This document shows, piece by piece, positions 1 to 8,037 of a stretch of DNA of 53,429 nucleotides (positions are counted from its first letter, which is position 1; each line of letters opens with the position of its first letter). Origin of the DNA: Alphaproteobacteria bacterium (GTDB lineage: Bacteria > Pseudomonadota > Alphaproteobacteria > UBA2966); NCBI GenBank assembly GCA_018654745.1, contig JABILA010000010.1:1-53429 (forward strand). The letters run 5' to 3'. The notes under the pieces were generated by a model. That model saw only the letters and a list, made by a program, of their open reading frames with translations. It did not search any database and was not told the DNA's origin. A program made the translations under genes and the position numbers.

Positions 1-1
1 G

Positions 2-769
2 ATTTTTAGCGCCCTGACCGGAAATGAATGGACTCTCACATTACTTGGTCCTCTCCTGATCATCGCTGCAGCGGTCATCTTGCTGCCAGGGTTGCTCAGC
101 CTACCGCTTTCTCGGTTATTAAATCTGGAAACGCGGGTTGTAATTCCCCCAATTATGTTTAACAACTCAGGCAATCTAGGCATCCCCCTAATGGTTTTTG
201 CCTTTGGCGAATCAGTCCTGCCATTAGCGGTGCTGCTTTTCATCGTCGAAAACACCCTACATTTCACTCTTGGCGTGGCGATTGTTACACAGAGCAAAAG
301 CTGGCTGACTTTGGCACGTTCGCCAATAATCTTGGCAACGGTACTTGCGATAATCTTCCATGAATTCGCCTTGGAGATGCCCCTTGTATTAAACCGTAGC
401 ATCGAACTCTTAGGAGAGGTCGCGATTCCCCTGATGCTGTTCGGACTCGGGACCCGAATACGCCAAACCGACCTGAGTAGCATGAAGCTTCCTTTTATTT
501 CTGCAATATGTATTCCTGCGGTTGGATTGGCGGCTGCCTATGTGGCTTTCTGGCTGGTTGACACAGTTTTTAGCGACCTCGCCGTCAGTCAGCTTCAGCA
601 GAACATGATCTGGTTGTACGCCGTTCTTCCGCCTGCAGTTTTGAACTACCTGGTGGCGGAACGGTTTCTGGACTGTCCGGTTCAGAAAAAACAAGTGGCC
701 GCACTCGTGCTCTGGGGAAATATCACCTGCGTATTTCCAATTTCAATCGTTTTAGGGCTTACACTTTGA
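2..769 (+). CDS. AEC family transporter, C-terminal part
   Basis: The reading frame is open from base 2, so the gene starts outside the window and only the last 255 residues are seen. The protein is strongly hydrophobic with several predicted membrane helices. It contains the MFNNSGNLGIPL stretch typical of auxin-efflux-carrier (AEC) permeases, where an NxGNxGxP-type motif sits in a broken helix. AEC proteins of bacteria move small organic acids or similar solutes across the inner membrane; the substrate here cannot be told. The downstream side is a decayed region and an IS element, so this gene probably marks the left edge of the accessory segment. The family assignment is good; the function is generic. 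Confidence 0.8.
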   Translation: MFSALTGNEWTLTLLGPLLIIAAAVILLPGLLSLPLSRLLNLETRVVIPPIMFNNSGNLGIPLMVFAFGESVLPLAVLLFIVENTLHFTLGVAIVTQSKSWLTLARSPIILATVLAIIFHEFALEMPLVLNRSIELLGEVAIPLMLFGLGTRIRQTDLSSMKLPFISAICIPAVGLAAAYVAFWLVDTVFSDLAVSQLQQNMIWLYAVLPPAVLNYLVAERFLDCPVQKKQVAALVLWGNITCVFPISIVLGLTL

Positions 770-1476
770 AACGGGAGGACAATGCCACGAATTGAGTTGA
801 AAGAGTGCGGCTTTGTGAAAAGCAGTAATATGGAAACTTCCTGCCGGCTGTTCGTTAATGTGGCAACGCTCATGTGGTATTGGGTGCCAAGACCACCACC
901 GGCAATGACGCGGAATCCATTGAGGACATCGCGCCGGGTGGCGATGAGTCCCAGATCGTCTACCGTCGCAGTTAATTCTACGTATCTTCTAAAACGTTCA
1001 TTTAAAGAAATAATTAATGCCTGTTCGAAACCACCTGAAGTCTGCAAGGGGTCAGGAGTGAGCCTTCTTGGGGCGTCAGTTTTACTTCCGCTTAGACCCC
1101 CAATACCGGAAGTGAGATTTTGGAATTTCAGTTTTGCCCTTTTAATGGCCGCTTTAGCCCCTGCAAGCTGCCGTTAAATGGAGGCGACTCAAACTGGCGC
1201 TTTGTGCCATGTGTGGACGGCCCCCTGTTGGCAAGGTTTTTTTGACGATACTGCAGAGCTGGTCGGTGCGGCCATGTGTCCGGCCTGTTTGTGCGGCACT
1301 CTCCATGGCCGCTGGCCATAATGCTCTCCGCAGATCAGGTTCCGGTCAAAAGCACGCAGTCAATTGGCTGCACTGGCACTAGTGGAGTGTCCTGATCTTC
1401 GGATCAACCGGCTGGGTGCATTAATCGTCTGTTTCCCTTTCCAACCTCGTGAGCGCGGGTTATCCCCGCGCGTGTT
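770..1476. other. Gene-poor, decayed interval left of the IS110 transposase
   Basis: About 700 bases with no convincing intact gene. The open frames on both strands overlap each other and show no start context or domain. The only recognisable content is a short sulfite-reductase-like fragment at 865-984 on the minus strand. A perfect 7-bp hairpin, GCGCGGGTTATCCCCGCGC at 1453-1471, lies directly after the transposase stop. It may belong to the non-coding end of the IS110 element. The element boundary within this interval cannot be placed from sequence alone. Confidence 0.5.
865..984 (-). pseudogene. Sulfite reductase (CysI-like) fragment
   Basis: On the minus strand the frame reads through VDDLGLIATRRD, then GFRVIAGGGLGT. 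In sulfite and nitrite reductase hemoproteins the corresponding segment has the form D(I/L)G(F/L)IA followed about ten residues later by G(F/Y)xVxxGGGxG. Only about 40 residues match, and the frame around them has no other recognisable part of the family, so this is a decayed remnant rather than a gene. It suggests that a sulfur-assimilation gene once lay here and was lost as mobile elements entered. The call rests on a short motif match and could be chance. Confidence 0.4.
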
Positions 1477-2508
1477 TCAAATAGCCCGCACGACAGGCTC
1501 CTTATAGTATGTTCCGTGCGCCATCATCGCCCACGCCGTACGGGCAATTTTGTTGGCAAGGGCGATGGCGGCAACCTTGGTCGATCGACGTTCCAATAAC
1601 TTTGTCAGCCAGGGCCTGCGCGTATATCCCACTTGTTTGGCGCGGCGGATCACAGACAGAGCCCCAACCACAAGCAGCATCCGCAAATACCGATTGCCAG
1701 CTTTCGAGATATGTCCGAGACGCTCCTTGCCACCAGTTGAGTTCTGCTTGGGAACCAACCCGATCCAGGCTGATAAATCGCGACCGGATTTGAAGGCATG
1801 GGGATCAGGCACTGAGGCCACAAGTGCAGAAGCAATCAAGGGCCCAACACCAGGAATATCATCCAGACGCAAACTCGCCTCACTGGCCCGATGCCAGGCA
1901 AGAACGCGTCGGTCCGCTTCGAGGATCTGTTGCTTCACCAATTCGAGCTGAACTCGCAAGGCCAACAGACAATCACGTGCTGTGGGTGGTACGCGCTCAT
2001 CTTCATCATCGGCAATGACATCCAGCAATCGTTCCAATCCATTTCGACCAATACCGGCAATAATGCCGAGCTCGGCCAGATGCGCGCGAAGAGCATTGAT
2101 TATTGTGGTTCGCTGACGAACAAACAGCTGACGTGTCCGGTGTAACATCAGCACCGATTGCTGCTCCTCTGTTTTGATCGCAACAAACCGCATGGTCGGT
2201 CGGGTTACCGCTTCGCAGATGGCTTCCGCATCCGCCATGTCGTTCTTGTTGCGCTTCACGTAGGGTTTGACGTAACGCGGCGGCATCAACTTGACCTGAT
2301 GACCAAGTTCAACCAATTGCCGGGCCCAATGGTGCGACGTGGCACAGGCTTCAATACCAACAAGGCAGGATGGCTGTTTCTTGAAGAACGGCAGCATCTG
2401 CCTGCGCCTCAACTGACGGCGGACAATCACAGCGCCCTCCGCATCAACCCCGTGGATCTGAAATACATTCTTCGCAAGATCAACACCTATTGTGATAACG
2501 TCGTTCAT
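1477..2508 (-). CDS. IS110 family transposase
   Basis: A complete 343-residue transposase of usual IS110 length. The N-terminal DEDD domain begins with IGVDLAKNVFQ (first catalytic Asp) and has VGIEAC with the conserved Glu near residue 53; NDMADAEAI supplies the later Asp pair. The C-terminal Transposase_20 domain has DDIPGVGPLIASAL and then WIGLVPKQNSTGGKERLGHISK, which holds the conserved serine region. IS110 enzymes use a structured RNA from the element's non-coding end to choose donor and target. The upstream non-coding side here is 2509 to about 2640, and a hairpin lies directly downstream at 1453-1471. The ORF is intact, so the element may be active. The exact ends are not determined. 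Confidence 0.93.
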   Translation of the reverse strand: MNDVITIGVDLAKNVFQIHGVDAEGAVIVRRQLRRRQMLPFFKKQPSCLVGIEACATSHHWARQLVELGHQVKLMPPRYVKPYVKRNKNDMADAEAICEAVTRPTMRFVAIKTEEQQSVLMLHRTRQLFVRQRTTIINALRAHLAELGIIAGIGRNGLERLLDVIADDEDERVPPTARDCLLALRVQLELVKQQILEADRRVLAWHRASEASLRLDDIPGVGPLIASALVASVPDPHAFKSGRDLSAWIGLVPKQNSTGGKERLGHISKAGNRYLRMLLVVGALSVIRRAKQVGYTRRPWLTKLLERRSTKVAAIALANKIARTAWAMMAHGTYYKEPVVRAI

Positions 2509-2686
2509 GGTCGGCTCCTATTTCCGGTGGTTTCTAAATCACCATTTTGGCACATTCCGATGCCTCGGATGGGAGCCGTCCACTGCATCATAATCGGAAG
2601 TTCGCGAGACTAATGAACTCGTTCATATGATTCCCTGCCAGTTTCAGTTATCCTTGTGACATAATTTTTGAATATTTGGAGGCGCC

Positions 2687-4699
2687 GTGAAACTGCTTTC
2701 TTTATTCGCATCTATCACTGCATTGACGATGGTGCTTTTGGCCATCCCGGCGGCGGCTGAGAAGCGCGTGGCGTTGGTAATTGGCAACAGCGATTACAAA
2801 GTTGCTGGCGGCAATTGGAGTGACCTTCGCAATCCTGCCAATGATGCCCGAGACTTTGCCGCCGCCTTAAAGAAGACCGGCTTCACACTGATCGGCGGTG
2901 ACGTTCAGCTAAACCTGACCAAAGGCCAGATGGACGAGAAGATCATCGAGTTCGGAGAGCAACTGGGTGCTGGAACTGTCGGTCTGTTCTTCTTCGCGGG
3001 TCACGGTATGGCAGTCAACAAGACCAACTATCTTGTGCCATCTAAAACCAAAGGCGTCACAAAGAAATCACTCAAGGTGAAGATGGTATCCGCTGACTTT
3101 GTTGTCGATCAGTTCCCGGAAAAAGGCGGTTTGAACATCCTGATCCTTGATGCCTGTCGTAACACGCCACAGAAGTACCGTGGCTTTCGTGGCGGTCAAA
3201 ATTCTGGATTGGTTAACATGCAAGCGCCCGGTGGCACGGTCATTAGCTATTCCACCCAGCCTGGAAACTTTGCCATGGACGGCAAGGGCCGTAACAGCCC
3301 GTTCGCTGAAGCCCTGATCAAGAACGTCCAGACACCCGGCCTCAATATCCTCGATATGTTCAACGAGGTTGGCGTGCAGGTTGATCATACGACAGACGGG
3401 TTCCAGAGACCTTGGATTAATTACTCGCCATTGCAGGGCAAATTCTACTTTGCCGGGAAAGGTGATCCTCAGGTGGCGTCGGTGCAGCTTCAGGCTCCTG
3501 TCGACGAAAAGGCGCTCGATTTGGCTTACTGGAACTCCGTTAAGGACAGCAAGGATGCGGCGGACTTCGAAGATTACGTCGCTCAATATCCGGATGGTTC
3601 TTTCAAGCGGATAGCCATGCGGCGGATAGCCAAACTGAAGCAAACTGAGACGGCGGCCCTTACCCCCACCGCTCCCGCAGAACCAGCATTTGGGATATCC
3701 GTGCTGGATGAGGAGATGGTCGCCCTCAAGACCTCCAATGTGCGCAGTGAGCCGTCGACACGCGGACAGAAGATCAGCAGGATTCAGGCGGGCAGAGCCA
3801 TCAGCGTCTTGGGCAAGACTACTGTCGCCGGTTCCGAGTGGTATCAGGTGGTGCTTGAGGACGGACAGACGGGATATGTCTTCGGGTCGCTGCTGAGGGA
3901 GCAGCAGATCGCCGTGATGATGCCACCGGCAACGCTGTCCACGCCCAAGAAAAAAACCACCGAACCCACCGCCGGAACTTTTATGACACCCGGCAAGGTG
4001 TTCAGGGATTGCGCCGACTGTCCTGAGATGGTGGTGATCCCCTCCGGTAGTTTCAAGATGGGTTTATATGAAGGTGATGAAGACAACCAGGGTAACGAAG
4101 GTCCCGTTCATAAAGTCACCGTCTCGAAAGAGTTCGCGGTCGGCAAGTATGAAGTTACACAGGCTCAATGGCAGGCCGTGATGGGCAATAACCCGAGTAA
4201 ATTCAAAGGAGCCAATAGCCCGGTTGAAACGGTGAATTGGAATGACATAAAAAACTTTGTGCGTAGACTGAGCGCCAAGACGGGAAAGCAGTACCGCCTG
4301 TTGAGCGAATCGGAATGGGAATATGCGGCCCGCGCCAGCACAACGACCAAGTATCATTGGGGATACACGTTTTCATCGTCCAAGGCTAACAATGGCGACT
4401 CGACGAAGACTGTCGGTTCTTATGCTGCCAATTCCTTCGGCCTTCATGACCTGCTCGGCAATGTATGGGAGTGGGTTGAAGATTGCGACAATTTCGATTA
4501 TGACGACGGCCCAAGTACAGAGGCGCCGCGCACAACCGGAGACTGCTCAAAGCGCATTCTTCGCGGCGGGTCCCATCACAGCAGTCCGTGGAGCATGCGC
4601 ACCACCAGTCGGGTCGCAAAAACTACCGATATCCGGAGTGACTATTTCGGGTTCCGCATTGCCCGGACGCTATCTCCTCAGGATGCAGCCGCATTCTAG
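2687..4699 (+). CDS. Exported caspase-like protein with SH3 and FGE-sulfatase domains
   Basis: A 670-residue protein, GTG start, with GGAGG at 2678-2682 setting the start. Residues 1-24 form a signal peptide ending AAA. Residues about 26-270 are a caspase (C14) domain with the His motif FFFAGHG (His106) and the Cys motif LILDACRN (Cys157), so the catalytic dyad is present. Residues about 341-405 are a bacterial SH3 domain (TSNVRSEPS to TGYVFGSLL). Residues about 440-665 are an FGE-sulfatase/SUMF1-like domain with YEVTQAQWQAVMG, RLLSESEWEYAAR, GNVWEWVEDC, RGGS and FGFRIA. It should act in the periplasm as a protease, with SH3 and FGE parts for binding. Caspase plus C-terminal FGE fold resembles variable proteins of some diversity-generating retroelements, but no reverse transcriptase is seen here. 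The natural substrate is unknown. Confidence 0.88.
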   Translation: MKLLSLFASITALTMVLLAIPAAAEKRVALVIGNSDYKVAGGNWSDLRNPANDARDFAAALKKTGFTLIGGDVQLNLTKGQMDEKIIEFGEQLGAGTVGLFFFAGHGMAVNKTNYLVPSKTKGVTKKSLKVKMVSADFVVDQFPEKGGLNILILDACRNTPQKYRGFRGGQNSGLVNMQAPGGTVISYSTQPGNFAMDGKGRNSPFAEALIKNVQTPGLNILDMFNEVGVQVDHTTDGFQRPWINYSPLQGKFYFAGKGDPQVASVQLQAPVDEKALDLAYWNSVKDSKDAADFEDYVAQYPDGSFKRIAMRRIAKLKQTETAALTPTAPAEPAFGISVLDEEMVALKTSNVRSEPSTRGQKISRIQAGRAISVLGKTTVAGSEWYQVVLEDGQTGYVFGSLLREQQIAVMMPPATLSTPKKKTTEPTAGTFMTPGKVFRDCADCPEMVVIPSGSFKMGLYEGDEDNQGNEGPVHKVTVSKEFAVGKYEVTQAQWQAVMGNNPSKFKGANSPVETVNWNDIKNFVRRLSAKTGKQYRLLSESEWEYAARASTTTKYHWGYTFSSSKANNGDSTKTVGSYAANSFGLHDLLGNVWEWVEDCDNFDYDDGPSTEAPRTTGDCSKRILRGGSHHSSPWSMRTTSRVAKTTDIRSDYFGFRIARTLSPQDAAAF

Positions 4700-4740
4700 C
4701 CCAAGGTTCAACAGGCGGCGATTACTTCACAACCTGCTCT

Positions 4741-4890
4741 GCTCCGCCCCCCCAACCCAAACCCGCCGCGCCCGCCGCCGGCGCCTTCATGACACCGGGC
4801 AAGGTGTTCCGTGACTGCGCCGATTGTCCTGAAATGTTGGTCGTTCCGGCAGGCTTCTTCCGCATGGGGGATTTGAGTGGCGGCGGTTAA
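4741..4890 (+). pseudogene. FGE-sulfatase domain fragment (5' piece of a lost paralogue)
   Basis: Just after the caspase-FGE gene, in another frame, a proline- and alanine-rich stretch leads into GAFMTPGKVFRDCADCPEM and then VVPAGFFRMGD before a stop at 4888. This closely matches the linker and first strand of the FGE domain of the upstream gene (GTFMTPGKVFRDCADCPEM, VVIPSGSFKMG). The rest of the domain is missing. It is therefore the start of a second FGE module, left by duplication and deletion. There is no start codon with a ribosome site, and no sign that it is translated alone. Confidence 0.7.
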
Positions 4891-5184
4891 CTGAGAATGG
4901 TTCAACGCATCTGGATCGGCAGTGATTAAAGCCTCGTACGTTCAAGAAGGCGCACAGGTCATTGCCGTTCTGTAATTCCCATACCGGATGAAATCTTTCG
5001 GAAAGGCACTCAATTTGATTGAGTGTTCAAAAAATATGACCGTGCGTCGTTTTGCAAGAAAATTGAATAAGGAAGCCGAACGCTTGATCAGAAAACTTAT
5101 GACACCAAGTTGCTGCCTCTCATCAATCTTTCCGAAAACTCGTAAAGTGGATATACTACCCCCCTGTTCTGATTAGGGGCAGTT

Positions 5185-6633
5185 ATGAATAACCTGTTTC
5201 GCACGATTCTGGTGGTGTTATTGATTGCGATGGTGTTGCCATTGAGCGGATGTGTTACGCCTCCTAGTTACACATCCACCCCAACAGTTCTAGGCGGCGG
5301 AGGCAGCGAAACGGCATCGCCCTATCGACACCTTCAACTGGGAATGATTCCGAGTAAGAATTTTATAGAGAGCGTGCGTTTCGTCCAGAAACTGAACGAA
5401 GGCAGTGGAGGAGAGGGCATTGCCTGGGTCCTTTCCGGCAACACCTATGTCAGTACTATCAACGCAATCTTTACCAAACGATTTAAGACCGTGAGACCCG
5501 CCAGTTCGTTTAACGAACCTAATTTCGATCTATTTATCTTACTGGATTCTAAAATTTATCCGGAGGGCGGAACAAATAAGGAGACGAAAGTAAGCATTAC
5601 ACTCACCGTGCACCAGAAAGGTGGCGTCGAGATTGCCCGTATTCAGGGGTCTGGGGAGGAGAATAACCCGTTTGTTGGTGGAGTCTGGCATCCGGAAATC
5701 AACAAAGCCCTGGATGAAGCTGTCACCGAAGTGTCAAAAGCCCTGGATGCTGAAACAGAACTGCTTGCCTTTGCCAGGGACCGCCTACAAGCGCCGCGTG
5801 TCATGACGGCAAAAACGAAACGTTTTCCACTTGCCCCGCATATGCTCAATTTTTCCAAGGGAGTATCACGTCTCGACGACGTCGCGGTAATCATCGGCAA
5901 CGCCGATTACGAAAAGGGAAAAGATATTCCTAACGTGATTCCTGCATACGCTGACGCAGCCAGCATCAAGAATTATGTCACGCAAGCCCTTGGCATACGT
6001 GAAGAAAACATCATCTATTTAAAAGATGCAGCCCAATCAGAATTGACCGCCACTTTCGGCAGTAAAGATAACCCCAAGGGCCAGTTGTTCAACTATGTCA
6101 AACCAGGCAAGTCGCGTGTCTTTGTTTATTACTCCGGTCATGGCGCCCCCGGCGGCGAGAATGGCAGCAGCTACATCGTTCCGGCGGACGCTCAATCATC
6201 TCTGATCGATCTCAACGGTTATCCACTTAGCACCCTCTACAAAAACCTCGGCAAAATTCCCGCGAAATCAATAACCGTCGTTCTTGAAGCCTGTTTCTCT
6301 GGCGCAAGCCAGTCAGGGTCAGTCATCGCCCATGCCTCACCCATTTACCTGAAAGCCAAAGAGACAACTATTCCACCCAACATCACCGTGATTGCCGCCG
6401 GGGCAGCGAACCAGATTGCGTCATGGGAACAGGACAGTTCCAACGGACTGTTTACAAAATACTTCCTAAAAGGGATGTCCGGTGAGGCCGATGCTGCGCC
6501 ATACGGTAACGGCGACGGCAAAGTGGGATATGACGAACTGGCGGGTTATTTCAAGGACACCATCACCTACTTTGCGCGGAGATATTATGGTCGGGATCAA
6601 AAAGCGCAGATTGTCGTAGGAAAGAGTGAGTGA
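5185..6633 (+). CDS. Caspase-like lipoprotein, EACFSG type (paralogue A)
   Basis: A 482-residue protein starting at ATG after GGGGCAG. The signal peptide ends in the lipobox LSGC, so lipidation is predicted at Cys23. Residues about 40-200 form an unrecognised N-terminal domain with beta-strand character. The C-terminal half is a caspase-type domain beginning VAVIIGNADY, with the His motif YYSGHGAPGG (His319) and Cys motif LEACFSGAS (Cys370). Near the end GNGDGKVGYDEL resembles an EF-hand loop, as calcium dependence in some metacaspases would suggest, but the first loop ligand is not Asp. The gene overlaps the next caspase gene by the GTGA junction, so the two are probably made together. A membrane-anchored periplasmic protease is inferred; the substrate is unknown. 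Confidence 0.85.
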   Translation: MNNLFRTILVVLLIAMVLPLSGCVTPPSYTSTPTVLGGGGSETASPYRHLQLGMIPSKNFIESVRFVQKLNEGSGGEGIAWVLSGNTYVSTINAIFTKRFKTVRPASSFNEPNFDLFILLDSKIYPEGGTNKETKVSITLTVHQKGGVEIARIQGSGEENNPFVGGVWHPEINKALDEAVTEVSKALDAETELLAFARDRLQAPRVMTAKTKRFPLAPHMLNFSKGVSRLDDVAVIIGNADYEKGKDIPNVIPAYADAASIKNYVTQALGIREENIIYLKDAAQSELTATFGSKDNPKGQLFNYVKPGKSRVFVYYSGHGAPGGENGSSYIVPADAQSSLIDLNGYPLSTLYKNLGKIPAKSITVVLEACFSGASQSGSVIAHASPIYLKAKETTIPPNITVIAAGAANQIASWEQDSSNGLFTKYFLKGMSGEADAAPYGNGDGKVGYDELAGYFKDTITYFARRYYGRDQKAQIVVGKSE

Positions 6634-7886
6634 ATTTATATCGACTTGCAATTCCATTTTTATGTTTCCTGCTGTTCGGGTTATTCCTTTCACCCGCCAA
6701 TGCTGCTGAGCGCATCGCGCTCGTCGTTGGGGTTGGTGCGTATCAGAACCTCACCGCCCTCAAAAACCCGCCCAATGATGCCCGGCTGATTGCAAAAACC
6801 TTAAGAGCCGTAAATTTCAGGGTACTGGAAATCTACGACCCAAAACGTCAGTCGTTGCTTTCAATCATTGGAGATTTTCGCGATGCCATTAAGAAGTCCG
6901 GGAAAAATGCCATTGGTTTGTTTTATTACGCCGGGCATGGAGTTCAATTTGATGGTCGCAATTTCATGGTCCCGGTTGATGCCCGCTTCGGTGCCCGCAC
7001 CCAAGCAGAGGAAGACTCGGTCTCCATTGACTGGGTAATGGGGGCGTTTCGTGATGCCAATACCAAAACCAATCTGGTTATTCTCGACGCTTGCCGAAAC
7101 AATCCGTTTGCAGAAACCCGTTCAGTTGCGAAAGGTCTGGCTCCAATGGATGCGCCGTCCGGAACGCTGATATCCTATGCCACCGCACCCGGTTCCCTTG
7201 CCGCTGACGGGATTGGAGACAACAGCCCGTTTACGTCAGCCCTTGCGGCTACCGTTGCCAACTATGCGTTGCCAGTAGAACGGGCGTTTAAACAAGTCCG
7301 CATCCTTGTCGAGAAATCCACAAATGGCGCGCAAACCCCGTGGGAGGCGTCTTCGTTAACGTCGGAGTTTTATTTCGTTAATCCGGAAGATGGCACGCCT
7401 GAAGCCGAGTTGACTTTCTGGAAATCTGTGCAGGAAAATCCATCACAAACGTTATTGAAGATTTATATGGCCCGTTACCCCACCGGCCATTTCGTTTCTC
7501 TGGCGCAGCAATACCTCGATGACGCAACAGTAAACTCGAAGGAAACGGGCACGACGAAATCATGGTTGGCAGGTGAATTTGGAAGATATGTCGGGACAGT
7601 AACAAACAATGTGCGACCCAACCCCGATCAGGTGGAAACCGTTTTAACAAGCCGCAACGGACAGCTTTCCGGTGAATATCAGATTGAGGAACCGGATGGG
7701 ATAGCACGCGGCGTGCTGTCCGGGTTTCGGTCGACGGGCGAACATCAAGGCGTCTTCAGATGGCGGGATACTTACGGTGCAGGAACTCTGGAAGTGGAGT
7801 TTTCAAGTACACTCGCCTCATTCAAGGGGACTTGGGCTCCGGATGGCCATCCAGACTCCGGTGGTAAATGGGCTGGGGGACGTTAA
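6630..7886 (+). CDS. Exported caspase-like protein, DACRN type
   Basis: A 418-residue protein starting at a GTG that overlaps the stop of the preceding gene (GTGA), which implies translational coupling. A signal peptide ends at PANA (about residue 25). The caspase domain begins RIALVVGVGAYQN and has FYYAGHG (His103) and VILDACRNNPF (Cys155), so both catalytic residues are in place. After the protease comes a segment ELTFWKSVQENPS to YPTGHFVSLAQQYL, which also follows the protease domain of the caspase-FGE protein at 2687. The last 120 residues look like a small beta barrel of unknown role. It is closer to that caspase-FGE protein than to its operon partner. Role: likely periplasmic protease; partner or substrate unknown. 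Confidence 0.86.
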   Translation: MNLYRLAIPFLCFLLFGLFLSPANAAERIALVVGVGAYQNLTALKNPPNDARLIAKTLRAVNFRVLEIYDPKRQSLLSIIGDFRDAIKKSGKNAIGLFYYAGHGVQFDGRNFMVPVDARFGARTQAEEDSVSIDWVMGAFRDANTKTNLVILDACRNNPFAETRSVAKGLAPMDAPSGTLISYATAPGSLAADGIGDNSPFTSALAATVANYALPVERAFKQVRILVEKSTNGAQTPWEASSLTSEFYFVNPEDGTPEAELTFWKSVQENPSQTLLKIYMARYPTGHFVSLAQQYLDDATVNSKETGTTKSWLAGEFGRYVGTVTNNVRPNPDQVETVLTSRNGQLSGEYQIEEPDGIARGVLSGFRSTGEHQGVFRWRDTYGAGTLEVEFSSTLASFKGTWAPDGHPDSGGKWAGGR

Positions 7887-8037
7887 GCCGTGAATTGGGC
7901 AAAGACACACACCCTAAAAATTTTATTAGGTTAGAGATTTACCACTTCTTCATTTAGGTAAAATAGCGCCACTCATTTCTTTAGGAACCAAAATCGGGTA
8001 CTATATTCGTTAGCTCGGCGGGATAGAGATCGATACC

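Noticed and set aside
782..1177. Plus-strand open frame of 131 codons
   Set aside because: It runs opposite to the sulfite-reductase-like fragment, has no motif and no good start; regarded as a shadow.
4988..5176. Open frame of 62 codons before the caspase gene at 5185
   Set aside because: No ribosome site, no recognisable domain and a composition unlike neighbouring genes; most likely chance.
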